Positions 27,974-36,800 of a DNA stretch of 64,000 nt are shown in pieces. The stretch is from Ensifer adhaerens (GTDB lineage: Bacteria > Pseudomonadota > Alphaproteobacteria > Rhizobiales > Rhizobiaceae). Every line of letters begins with the position of its first letter. Position 1 is the first letter of the stretch. The position numbers and the translations under genes are program-made. The stretch is taken from NCBI RefSeq assembly GCF_001270265.1, contig NZ_LGAP01000006.1, positions 167,422-231,421 of the forward strand, in the 5' to 3' direction. The notes below the pieces were generated by a model. The model searched no databases and was not told the origin of the DNA. It saw nothing but the letters and a program-made list of their open reading frames with translations.

Positions 27974-29503
27974 TTACTTCTTGATCGAAGCGTTCCAGAA
28001 GTAGGGCCACGGTGCGGGCGAGACACCGTCAAGCGTCTTGGTCTTTGCCGACAGGGCGTTGAAATCGCCGATCTTGATGAACGGCACTTCCTCGTAGATC
28101 ACCTTCTGCACGTCGGCCCAGAGTGTCACGCGCTTGCCGGCATCCGATTCGGCGTTGAAGGCGTCGACGGCCTTGGCGCGGGCCGGCGTATCCCAGTTGC
28201 CCGGCGCCTTGGTCGACATCATGCCGATCAGGGCCGGCTCGGGCAGGAACGGGCTGTGGGTGATGTAGATATCCCAGAGCGTCGGGTCGGCGCGGCGCTG
28301 GGTGAGCGTCGCCCAATCCACCACCTGCATGTCGACGGTGAAGCCGGCGAGCTTCAGATATTCGGCTGCCACCTGGGCCATCTTGTAGTGGAACTCGTAC
28401 TGGCGGCTTGTCAGGATGCGCAGCGGCTCGCCCTTGTAACCGGCGACCTTCAAGAGTTCGCCTGCCTTTTCCGGATCGGCGATATTATAGCCGCCTTCCG
28501 TGCCGGCGTCGGTGCGCCAGACATATTGCGAGGGGTAAAGGGCGGCATCGAGCGCGTAGAAATCGGTGCTGCCGAAAGCGGCCGCCATCATGTCTTCCAT
28601 GCTGAGCGCGGCGCGGATCGCCTTGCGCAGCTCCAGGTTCTTGGTCATGCCGTTGCCGGAGTTGAGCACGAAGACAGGCCAACCGAAGGGCTGCAGCATG
28701 ACCGGCTCGGAGGCGCTCGAGCCCTTTACCCGCTCGAAGGATTCGACCGGAATTGAATCGACATAGTCGTACTGGCCGGAGACGGCGGCCTCGACACGGG
28801 TGTTCGGATCGGGAACCGGCACGAAACGGATCTCGTCGGCATATTGGTGACGCGCGCCGCCATAGCCGTTGGCTTCACCTTCGGGCGAGACGTAGGCGTC
28901 GAAACGGGTCAGCTGGATATACTGGTCGGCCTTGCGCTCCTTGAGCTGGTAGGGGCCGGTGCCGACGAAATCGACCATCGGCTCGGCCTGCTTTTCCGAA
29001 GGCAGCACGATCGCCGCGGAATTGTTGAAGGCGAGCAGCGAGACCAGCGGCGCATAGGGCGTGTTGAGCGAGATTTTCACCGTGGTCGGATCGACGGCCT
29101 CGATGCCGGCGATCGTCGTTGCCGTCTGCTTGCCGCGCGAGGCCGTTTTCGTCCAGCGCTCGAGCGAGGCGACGACATCGGTCGCATCCATGTCGGTGCC
29201 GTCATGGAACTTGACGCCGGAGCGCAGCTTGATGGTGTAGGTCTTGCCGTCGGCGCTGATCTCCGGCAGGGCGGCGGCCAGAAGCGGTGTCGGCTTCCAA
29301 TCCTTGTCGAAGGTGTAGAGCGTCTCGAACATATGCTGCGAGACGATGCCGACCAGGTCGGCGGTCGAGGCCATCGGGTCGAGTGTCGGCGGCTCGCCGA
29401 CCGTGGCGACGTTGATGACGCCACCTTTTTCCTGCGCGAAGGCGAATGACGAGGAGGCGATGAGCGCCGTTCCCAGAAGCCGTGCGATCCTTGCTGATTT
29501 CAT
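27974..29503 (-). CDS. ABC importer periplasmic substrate-binding protein (SBP_bac_5)
   Basis: A 509-residue family 5 binding protein with a cleaved signal (SSSFAFAQ-E, cut near residue 24). Family phrases include GEPPTLDPMASTADLVGIVSQHMFETLYTFD, the motif DGKTYTIKLRSGVKFHDGTDMDATDVVASLERW, and WATLTQRRADPTLWDI. This class binds oligopeptides, glutathione, nickel or opine/amide-like compounds. It is the first gene of a minus-strand operon that continues into two permeases, an amidohydrolase and ridA. The nature of the enzymes suggests an N-acylated amino compound as ligand, which is inference. Confidence 0.92.
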   Translation of the reverse strand: MKSARIARLLGTALIASSSFAFAQEKGGVINVATVGEPPTLDPMASTADLVGIVSQHMFETLYTFDKDWKPTPLLAAALPEISADGKTYTIKLRSGVKFHDGTDMDATDVVASLERWTKTASRGKQTATTIAGIEAVDPTTVKISLNTPYAPLVSLLAFNNSAAIVLPSEKQAEPMVDFVGTGPYQLKERKADQYIQLTRFDAYVSPEGEANGYGGARHQYADEIRFVPVPDPNTRVEAAVSGQYDYVDSIPVESFERVKGSSASEPVMLQPFGWPVFVLNSGNGMTKNLELRKAIRAALSMEDMMAAAFGSTDFYALDAALYPSQYVWRTDAGTEGGYNIADPEKAGELLKVAGYKGEPLRILTSRQYEFHYKMAQVAAEYLKLAGFTVDMQVVDWATLTQRRADPTLWDIYITHSPFLPEPALIGMMSTKAPGNWDTPARAKAVDAFNAESDAGKRVTLWADVQKVIYEEVPFIKIGDFNALSAKTKTLDGVSPAPWPYFWNASIKK

Positions 29504-29527
29504 CTTATGTTCCTCTCTTATTTTTAT

Positions 29528-29541
29528 TACATAGTTATGTA
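29528..29541. promoter_or_regulatory. Palindrome in the promoter region of the binding-protein operon
   Basis: TACATA-GT-TATGTA is a perfect 6-bp dyad 25 bases upstream of the ATG at 29503, within a notably AT-rich stretch (about 29515-29565) in an otherwise GC-rich window. It is a candidate operator or promoter region. It does not match the TATTCCG dyad near the IclR gene, so common control of both halves is not shown. Confidence 0.35.
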
Positions 29542-29824
29542 TTAAGATACTTTATATTAGAATGATAAGATCAGGCTTACGGAGATGTCAAGCTGCAGTC
29601 GGAAAACCAAGCGATGATCGCAGTCGCGGGCTGCGCGGATCAGGCAGAACCGAGGGGAATGGGTGAGGAGGAATGGTTGCGTTGCGTCGGGGCAATGTCG
29701 ATCAAGCGGAGCGCATTGATCTACACAAGAACACAGCGGCATCCGCTACAAGGCGCCCACGGAAAACTATTGTTTCCCAGACAGTTATGCCTGGGCGCAG
29801 ACGGGCGACGGGACGTAATGCCGG

Positions 29825-29986
29825 CTAGCAATAGGGTGAATAACAGGCGTGGCGGGCGCCGTAGTAGGATTGGTCGCTATTGTCCCATGCCCGGGAAGAC
29901 CGGTATCGACTGTAGCACCAGCTCGTATGGGAGGGCGATTTTGTGCCGCTGGTGGCGTGGACATTCACGGCGTGCACGATCGGGCC
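29825..29986 (-). pseudogene. BA14K-like protein, C-terminal remnant
   Basis: The minus strand encodes a 34-residue end starting HTSWCYSRYRSSRAWDNSDQ and finishing ARHACYSPYC before a TAG at 29825. The W-C-x-x-R-Y-R-S ... C-Y-S-P-Y pattern is the C-terminal hallmark of rhizobial BA14K-like small secreted proteins. Upstream, the frame runs into the antisense-free 3' end of the GNAT gene with no signal peptide, start codon or ribosome binding site. The gene therefore appears decapitated. It could alternatively be a very short gene with an unrecognised start. Confidence 0.5.
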
Positions 29987-29987
29987 G

Positions 29988-30488
29988 CTAGACACTGACC
30001 TCTTCAAGCTTCTGGTCGAAAATGCCGAAGCCGGCACGGCGGTAGGTGTCCTGCGCCTTGGCATGATCCCAATTGTCCGTGTGCAGCCAGACGCGATCGG
30101 GTGCCCGATCCCAGATGGCGCGCAGTGCGCCATCCAGCAGAAACGGGCCGAGCCTTCTTCCCTGCATCTCCGGGATCAAGCCGAAATGGGTGAGCTCGAT
30201 ATCGGCAGTATCGACGCGCTCGAACTCGCAAAGCCCGACTACATTGCCCTCAAGGCGCAGGATATAGAGCGCCGTCGACGGGCTGCGAAGAAAGGTCTCC
30301 AGATCATCGGCGGCCATGCGCAGCCGCTGATCCCAGCGCAAGGGTTCGCCGACGGCGCGATAAAGCGAGAGGAATTGCTCGGCTTCCAACCGCTCAGGCG
30401 CAAACGCGGCGCCCTCGACAGGCGGCAGCAGCGGCTCGCCGGTCGGCCGAGCGCGCATTTCCATGTAGGTGACAAGCAGCTGAACCAT
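29988..30488 (-). CDS. GNAT family N-acetyltransferase
   Basis: A 166-residue acetyltransferase. The acetyl-CoA-binding region is seen as IELTHFGLIPEMQGRRLGPFLLDGALRAIWD (motif A with Q-G-R-R-L-G), followed by VWLHTDNWDHAKAQDTYRRAGFGIF (motif B). The N-terminal third is variable and sets the unknown substrate. It ends in LEEVSV. It stands alone, with its 5' end toward the tRNA-Arg gene and its 3' end beside the BA14K-like remnant. Confidence 0.88.
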   Translation of the reverse strand: MVQLLVTYMEMRARPTGEPLLPPVEGAAFAPERLEAEQFLSLYRAVGEPLRWDQRLRMAADDLETFLRSPSTALYILRLEGNVVGLCEFERVDTADIELTHFGLIPEMQGRRLGPFLLDGALRAIWDRAPDRVWLHTDNWDHAKAQDTYRRAGFGIFDQKLEEVSV

Positions 30489-30614
30489 GATTTCTTATAT
30501 CGATACCGGGTACCCACAACGCAGCGCTTCAACAGGAAAACGCTCGAAAAAAACGGAGCGGGTTGCGGAACTTCGAGTCCTGCACCGCAATGCCAAGAAC
30601 GCATCGGAAACAGG

Positions 30615-30648
30615 CCTGTAGGAACGCCTGTCGGAACGTGTAGGAACG
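30615..30648. repeat. Short tandem repeat, three 10-12 bp units
   Basis: CCTGTAGGAACG, CCTGTCGGAACG and a shortened TGTAGGAACG follow one another without gaps, 28 bases beyond the 3' end of the tRNA-Arg gene. No gene spans them. They may be slippage products, or binding sites for an unknown factor. Confidence 0.6.
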
Positions 30649-30675
30649 GCGTTCTGGTTAAATCATTGAAATCGT

Positions 30676-30752
30676 TGGTGATCCCGGCGCGATTCGAACG
30701 CGCGACCCCCAGATTAGGAATCTGGTGCTCTATCCTGCTGAGCTACGGGACC
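30676..30752 (-). tRNA. tRNA-Arg (anticodon CCU)
   Basis: The reverse complement folds as a 77-nt tRNA. It has acceptor GGTCCCG/CGGGATC with one G-U pair, a D-arm with AGCTCAGCAGGATAGAGC, anticodon stem CAGAT with loop TCCTAAT holding CCT, T-loop GTTCGAATC, and an encoded CCA at 30676-30678. CCU decodes the rare AGG arginine codon. Confidence 0.95.
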
Positions 30753-30764
30753 ACTCGGATAGCA

Positions 30765-30793
30765 CCCATACAAAAGCAAGGCGCCTTCGCCAA
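30765..30793 (-). promoter_or_regulatory. Candidate promoter of the tRNA-Arg gene
   Basis: On the minus strand TTGGCG (30788-30793) and TATGGG (30765-30770) are 17 bases apart, and the tRNA 5' end begins 12 bases later. Spacing is ideal and hexamers match moderately. Confidence 0.4.
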
Positions 30794-31018
30794 GTGTTTT
30801 TGCACTGTCCCGTCGTGAAATAGGGCGCGGCGCGCGGTGCCGGCGATACTCGGGGCTGCGGATCGCATCGGCCCGATGACGTGCTCCCCCCTCTGCCGCG
30901 GCGTGCCGAAATCGGGGGCTGGCGTTTCCAGTCTTTCGAATGCTAAGCAGGGATCGGCGCCGGCTTGAGGAGGTTGGTGCTCCTTCATGCGACCCTCACC
31001 CAGAGACCTGATCCAGAC

Positions 31019-31915
31019 ATGTTCATCGGAATTGATTGGGGCGGCACGAAAATGGAAGTCATCGCGCTCGATCGCGATGGCGAAACGCGCGCCCGCCACC
31101 GTGTCGCGACGCCGACCAGCGGCTATGACGACTGCATTCGGGCCGTTCTCGACCTCGTTGCCGCCGCCGAAAGGACGGCGGGCGAACAGGGGTCGATCGG
31201 CATCGGCATTCCCGGCAGTCCCAACCCGCGCACCGGCATCGTGCGCAACTCCAACGCCGTGTTGATCAACGGCAAGCCGCTCGGGCGGGATCTCGAGCAG
31301 GCGCTCGGCCGCAAGGTGCGTCTTGCCAACGACGCCAATTGCCTGGCGGTGTCGGAGGCAGTCGACGGCGCCGGCAAGGACGCGCAGACCGTGTTCGGCG
31401 TGATCGTCGGCACGGGGCACGGCGGCGGTCTTGCGATCGGCAAGAAGGTGCATGCCGGCTATCAGGGCGTCGCTGCCGAGATCGGCCATTATCCGCTGCC
31501 GTGGATGACCAAGGACGAATATCCCGGCCACAAATGCTGGTGCGGTAAACACGGCTGCCTCGACATGTATGCCTGCGGCACCGGGGTCGAGCTCGACTAT
31601 CGCCTGACCACCGGCGTCGAAAAGCGTGGGCGCGATATCATCGAAGCGAAGCGGGCGGGCGATCCGGTGGCGTCAGGCGTCTATGACCGTTTCGTCGACC
31701 GGCTGGCGCGCAGCCTTGCGCTGTTGACCAACATCGTCGACCCCGATGTCTTCGTGCTCGGCGGAGGCATGTCGAATGTCGACGAGATCTATGAGGACGT
31801 CCCACCCCTGGTGGTCAACTATCTCTTTGGTGACAGTTTCGAAACGCCGATCCGCAAGGCGGTGCACGGGGACAGCTCCGGCGTGCGCGGTGCAGCTTGG
31901 CTCTGGAAGGATTGA
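31019..31915 (+). CDS. ROK family sugar kinase
   Basis: A 298-residue ROK kinase (fructokinase/N-acetylhexosamine-kinase type). The phosphate loop is IDWGGTKME (residues 5-13), the catalytic aspartate is D105 in LANDANCLA, and the ROK zinc site is EIGH (H157) with C173, C175 and C180 in CWCGKHGC. The ATG at 31019 is used because the upstream extension has no kinase-like sequence. It is followed after 11 bases by a UPF0303 gene and then an AGE-type epimerase gene. A sugar such as fructose or mannose that the epimerase can interconvert would be a fitting substrate. Confidence 0.9.
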   Translation: MFIGIDWGGTKMEVIALDRDGETRARHRVATPTSGYDDCIRAVLDLVAAAERTAGEQGSIGIGIPGSPNPRTGIVRNSNAVLINGKPLGRDLEQALGRKVRLANDANCLAVSEAVDGAGKDAQTVFGVIVGTGHGGGLAIGKKVHAGYQGVAAEIGHYPLPWMTKDEYPGHKCWCGKHGCLDMYACGTGVELDYRLTTGVEKRGRDIIEAKRAGDPVASGVYDRFVDRLARSLALLTNIVDPDVFVLGGGMSNVDEIYEDVPPLVVNYLFGDSFETPIRKAVHGDSSGVRGAAWLWKD

Positions 31916-31926
31916 GCGGAGGCTTC

Positions 31927-32421
31927 ATGAATATCGACAGTGATCTCAAGCGCATCGCCCACCAGGAGCAGGAACTGCAGTTTGACAGTTTCGACCTGGA
32001 AGCCGCATGGCAGCTCGGCTCGACGCTGCGCCGCATGGCGGCCGAACGCAAGCTCGGCGTCGTCATCGACATCACGCTGTTTTCCATGCAGGTGTTCTAC
32101 GCCGCGCTCGAAGGCGCGACGCCGGATAATCCGAACTGGGTGCGCCGCAAGCGCAACACCGTCTTCCGCCTGTTCAAGAGTAGCTATTCGACCGGCCTTG
32201 GGCTGTTAAAGCAGCAGACCAACCTGCAGGCGAAGCTCGGGCTTACGGATGCCGACTATGCCGCCCATGGCGGCAGCTTCCCCATCGTTGTCAAGGGTAC
32301 CGGCTGCATCGGTGCGGTGACCGTGTCCGGCCTGCCGCAGCGCGAGGACCACAACATGGTGGTCGAGGCGCTGGCCGAGCTGCTCGGCAAGAACCATGAT
32401 GAACTGAAGCTTGAGGGCTGA
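31927..32421 (+). CDS. UPF0303/HbpS-like heme-degrading domain protein
   Basis: A 164-residue protein of the UPF0303 family (GlcG/HbpS-like fold). The sequence has a helical N-terminus (LKRIAHQEQELQFDSFDLEAAW), a central VVIDITLFSMQVFYAALEGATPDN and the C-terminal GTGCIGAVTVSGLPQREDHNMVVEAL that is highly typical. The family has been linked to haem binding or degradation by similarity, but in rhizobia it commonly lies in sugar gene clusters, as here. GGAGG lies just before the ATG, and it is 11 bases from the kinase stop, so it is co-transcribed. Confidence 0.85.
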   Translation: MNIDSDLKRIAHQEQELQFDSFDLEAAWQLGSTLRRMAAERKLGVVIDITLFSMQVFYAALEGATPDNPNWVRRKRNTVFRLFKSSYSTGLGLLKQQTNLQAKLGLTDADYAAHGGSFPIVVKGTGCIGAVTVSGLPQREDHNMVVEALAELLGKNHDELKLEG

Positions 32422-32425
32422 ACCG

Positions 32426-33589
32426 TTGCCGCAGGATATTTTCTCGCAATCCGCCACCCTGTCGGCTTGGCTGGCTGAAAAGGCCCTGCCGCTTTGGCGC
32501 GAAAAGGGCGTCGATGCTGTCGGCGGCGGTTTCGTCGAGACCATCGATATGCAGGGCGAGCCGACGCGCGCCAACCGCCGGGCGCGGGTGCAGCCGCGCC
32601 AGGTCTATTGTTTCGCTGAGGCCGGCAGGCGCGGCTGGAGCGGCGACTGGAAGGGGGCCGCCGAGGGCGGGCTTGCCTATTTCGACCGTGTCTATTTGCA
32701 GCCGACAGGTTTTTACGGCGCTCTTGCGGATGCCGACGGCAAGCTGATCGATGCGTCCTTCGACCTCTACAACCAGGCTTTCGCGCTGCTGGCCTTTGCC
32801 TATCTGGCCGAGGTCTTCCCGGCGCGCAAGCCGGAGATGGTCGAGCGCAGCAACGGTTTGCGCCGGCGTCTCGAAGCCCATTGCAAGCATCCGCTCATCG
32901 GCTTCGAGGAGGATGATCCGTCGCGGCTGCCGCTGTGCTCCAACCCGCACATGCACCTGTTCGAAGCATGCCTGGCCAGCGAAGAGGTCGAGGGCTTTGA
33001 CCGTGTCGCCTGGTCCAATCTTGCCGACGAGATCGCCCATCTGGCGATGGATCACTTCATCGACGGCGATACCGGCGCGCTGCGGGAGTTTTTCGACCAC
33101 GATTGGGCGCCTTTCCCTGGCGACAAGGGACACATCGTCGAGCCGGGCCATCTGTTCGAATGGGCCTGGCTGCTTCTGCGCTGGGCCGAGCGGCGCGGCA
33201 ATGCCGAAGCCATCGTCAAGGCGCGGCGGCTCTTCGAGATCGGCGAAGCGCATGGGATCTGCCCGAGCCGCAATGTCGCTGTCATGACGCTGCTTGACGA
33301 TTTCTCGGTTGCCGATCCGATCGCGCGGCTGTGGCCGCAGACGGAATGGCTGAAGGCCTCGGTCCGGTTTGCGGCCCTCACAGACGGTGCCGAGCGCGAG
33401 CGCTATCTCGCCTCGGCCGCGCGCGCGGCGGCTGCGCTTGGCTTGTTCCTGGAGGCACCCGTTGCCGGGCTGTGGCGCGACAAGCAGAAGGCCGATGGCT
33501 TGTTCGTCGACGAGCCGGCGCCGGCAAGCAGCTTCTATCACATCCTTTGCGCGATCTATGAAACACGGGATTGCCTCGCGCGTCTCTAG
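32426..33589 (+). CDS. AGE family epimerase/isomerase (mannose isomerase-like)
   Basis: A 387-residue (alpha/alpha)6-barrel enzyme of the N-acylglucosamine 2-epimerase/mannose isomerase group. Typical phrases are GGFVETIDMQG, RRARVQPRQVYCFAEAGRRGW, the active-site PHMHLFEACLA, and DKGHIVEPGHLFEWAWLLLRW. The start is uncertain: TTG at 32426 has GAGGG eight bases upstream, while TTG at 32411 overlaps the previous stop. With the ROK kinase it forms a short sugar pathway, for example mannose to fructose and fructose to fructose 6-phosphate. Confidence 0.88.
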   Translation: MPQDIFSQSATLSAWLAEKALPLWREKGVDAVGGGFVETIDMQGEPTRANRRARVQPRQVYCFAEAGRRGWSGDWKGAAEGGLAYFDRVYLQPTGFYGALADADGKLIDASFDLYNQAFALLAFAYLAEVFPARKPEMVERSNGLRRRLEAHCKHPLIGFEEDDPSRLPLCSNPHMHLFEACLASEEVEGFDRVAWSNLADEIAHLAMDHFIDGDTGALREFFDHDWAPFPGDKGHIVEPGHLFEWAWLLLRWAERRGNAEAIVKARRLFEIGEAHGICPSRNVAVMTLLDDFSVADPIARLWPQTEWLKASVRFAALTDGAERERYLASAARAAAALGLFLEAPVAGLWRDKQKADGLFVDEPAPASSFYHILCAIYETRDCLARL

Positions 33590-33769
33590 GTTTTTCCGCT
33601 TGAAGCATCACATGGCTCGTCGCAGTCGCGACGGGCCATTTTCTTTGGCTTGCATTTCAACCGAAAGATGGAATCGCTTTTCGGCCAAGCCTGTGTGCAG
33701 ACTGAAATGGTCGTGCACGCGCACCGTATCCGGGGCTGTACCAGGGAAATTAAGTCCGCTGATATGTTG

Positions 33770-33789
33770 ACATAAAGATATCTTTATGT
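33770..33789. promoter_or_regulatory. Perfect 20-bp palindrome upstream of metH (candidate SahR operator)
   Basis: ACATAAAGATATCTTTATGT is a perfect dyad 46 bases upstream of the metH ATG, and a TTGACA hexamer (33767-33772) overlaps its left edge. ArsR-family SahR regulators control methionine-cycle genes from AT-rich AAAG...CTTT palindromes in several proteobacteria, so SahR is the best guess. No arsR-type gene is present in the window. Confidence 0.6.
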
Positions 33790-33835
33790 GATTGACTTGA
33801 CAATTGTTTGTCGTTTTCAGAACGGGAGATTTCCC

Positions 33836-36800
33836 ATGTCCGCCATCGACGCCCTTTTTGGCGACCTTTCCTCCAAGCCGGATGGCTCCGAAGTCATGCG
33901 GGCGCTGAAGCAGGCGGCCAGCGAGCGCATCCTGATCATGGATGGTGCAATGGGCACGGAAATCCAGCAGCTGGGTTTCGTCGAGCAGCATTTCCGTGGC
34001 GATCGCTTCGGCGGTTGCGCCTGTCACCAGCAGGGCAACAACGACCTCCTGACGCTGACGCAGCCGAAGGCGATCGAGGACATCCACTATTCCTACGCCA
34101 TCGCCGGCGCCGACATCCTGGAAACGAACACGTTCTCCTCGACCCGCATCGCCCAGGCCGATTACGGCATGGAAGACATGGTCTATGACCTCAACCGCGA
34201 CGGCGCCCGCCTGGCGCGCCGCGCCGCAAGGCGCGCCGAAGCGCATGACGGTCGTCGGCGGTTCGTCGCCGGCGCGCTCGGGCCGACAAACAGGACCGCG
34301 TCGATTTCGCCTGACGTCAACAATCCGGGTTATCGGGCGGTAAGCTTCGACGATCTGCGGATCGCCTATGCCGAACAGATCCGCGGGCTGATCGACGGCG
34401 GCGCCGATATCATCCTGATCGAAACCATCTTCGATACGCTCAACGCCAAGGCGGCAATCTTCGCCACCAAGGAAGTGTTCGCCGAGAAGGGCATCGAACT
34501 GCCGGTGATGATCTCCGGCACGATCACCGATCTTTCCGGCCGCACGCTGTCGGGCCAGACGCCGACGGCTTTCTGGTACTCCGTGCGCCATGCCGAGCCC
34601 TTCACCATCGGGCTTAACTGCGCGCTCGGCGCCAATGCCATGCGCTCGCACATCGACGAACTCTCTGGTGTTGCCGATACCTTCGTCTGCGCCTATCCGA
34701 ACGCCGGCCTGCCGAACGAATTCGGGCAGTACGACGAGACGCCGGAGCAGATGGCCGCCCAGGTCGAAGCCTTTGCCCGCGATGGCCTCGTCAACATCGT
34801 CGGCGGCTGCTGTGGCTCGACGCCCGCCCATATCAGCGCGATTGCCAAAGCGGTTGCCAAGCATCCGCCGCGCCGGATCCCCGACGTCGCGCCGCTGATG
34901 CGGCTTTCCGGGCTCGAGCCCTTCACGCTCACGTCGGACATTCCCTTCGTCAATGTCGGCGAGCGCACCAATGTCACCGGCTCGGCCAAGTTCCGCAAGC
35001 TGATCACCGCTGGCGACTATTCGGCAGCGCTCGATGTTGCCCGCGACCAGGTCGCCAACGGCGCGCAGATCATCGACATCAACATGGACGAAGGCCTGAT
35101 CGATTCGAAGCAGGCGATGGTCGAGTTCCTCAACCTCATCGCCTCCGAACCTGACATCGCCCGCGTGCCCGTGATGATCGATTCGTCGAAGTGGGAGGTG
35201 ATCGAGGCGGGCCTGAAATGTGTTCAGGGCAAGCCGCTGGTCAACTCGATCTCGATGAAGGAAGGCGAGGAGGCGTTTCTTCACCACGCCAGGCTTTGCC
35301 GCGCCTATGGCGCCGCCGTCGTCATCATGGCCTTCGATGAGGTCGGGCAGGCCGATACCAAGGCGCGCAAGGTCGAAATCTGCACCCGCGCCTACAAATT
35401 GCTGACCGAACAAGCCGGTTTCCCGCCTGAAGACATCATCTTCGACCCCAACATCTTTGCGGTCGCGACCGGGATCGAGGAGCATAACAATTACGGCGTC
35501 GACTTCATCGAGGCGACCCGCGAGATCATCGCGACGCTGCCGCATGTGCATATCTCCGGCGGCGTCTCCAACCTTTCGTTCTCCTTCCGCGGCAATGAGC
35601 CGGTGCGCGAGGCGATGCACGCCGTGTTCCTCTACCACGCCATCCAGGCGGGCATGGACATGGGCATCGTCAATGCCGGCCAGCTGGCTGTCTACGATAC
35701 GATCGATGCGGAACTGCGCGAGGCCTGCGAAGACGTGGTCTTGAACCGCCGCGCCGATTCGACCGAGCGCATGCTGGAGATCGCCGAGCGCTATCGCGGC
35801 CAGGGCGGCGCCCAGGCCAAGGAAAAGGATCTTTCCTGGCGCGAATGGACGGTCGAAAAGCGGCTCGAGCACGCGTTGGTCAATGGCATCACCGAATATA
35901 TCGAGGCCGATACCGACGAGGCGCGGCTTTCGAGCGTCCGGCCGCTGCATGTGATCGAAGGCCCGCTGATGGCCGGCATGAACGTTGTCGGCGACCTTTT
36001 CGGCTCGGGCAAGATGTTCCTGCCGCAGGTGGTGAAGTCGGCGCGCGTCATGAAGCAGGCGGTTGCCGTTCTGCTGCCGCACATGGAAGCCGAGCGGCTG
36101 GCCGCCGGCGGCGAAGGCGAGCGTCAGAGCGCCGGCAAGATCCTGATGGCGACGGTCAAGGGCGATGTGCACGACATCGGCAAGAACATCGTCGGCGTCG
36201 TGCTTGCCTGCAACAATTATGAAATCATCGACCTCGGCGTCATGGTGCCGTCCGCCAAGATCCTCGAGGTGGCCAGGGAGCAGAAGGTCGACATCATCGG
36301 CCTGTCCGGCCTGATCACGCCGTCGCTCGACGAGATGGTGCATGTCGCCGCGGAACTCGAGCGCGAAGGCTTTGACATCCCGCTGTTGATCGGCGGTGCG
36401 ACGACGAGCCGGGTGCATACGGCGGTCAAGATCAATCCGCGCTACGACCGCGGCCAGACGGTCTATGTCACCGATGCGAGCCGTGCGGTCGGCGTCGTCT
36501 CCAGCCTGCTGTCGCCGGAGGCCAAGGCACCCTATGTCGAGACGATCCGGGCGGAATACCGCAAGGTCGCCGACGCCCATGCCCGCAACGAGGCGGAAAA
36601 GCGCCGCCTGCCTTTGTCGCAGGCGCGCGCCAATGCCCACAAGATCGATTGGAGCGGCTATCAGGCCAAGGCCCCTTCGTTCCTCGGCACACGGGTGTTT
36701 CAGGGGTGGGAGCTGGAAGAGCTGGCGCGCTACATCGACTGGACGCCGTTCTTCCAGACTTGGGAGCTCAAGGGCGTCTATCCCAAGATCCTCGAGGACG

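Larger units (their letters stand above)
29504..29987. other. Intergenic region with operon promoter and gene remnant
   Basis: 484 bases between the binding-protein gene and the GNAT gene. The first 70 bases are AT-rich and hold the likely operon promoter. The last 160 bases hold a BA14K-like coding remnant on the minus strand. The middle (about 29600-29820) shows no supported gene; a plus-strand open frame there has no family features or ribosome binding site. Confidence 0.5.

Noticed and set aside
26049..28010. Apparent 653-residue fusion containing a permease
   Set aside because: Only the last 289 residues are permease-like; the first part is an out-of-frame reading of the upstream DppB-like gene. 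The DppC-like start at 26918 overlaps the DppB-like stop as expected.
29600..30800. Genomic island or attachment site at tRNA-Arg
   Set aside because: No integrase, no direct repeat of the tRNA 3' end was seen elsewhere in the window, and base composition and codon use do not change sharply.
33590..33835. SAM or cobalamin riboswitch ahead of metH
   Set aside because: The leader is short and lacks the B12-box or SAM-II conserved core; the 20-bp palindrome explains the symmetry better.
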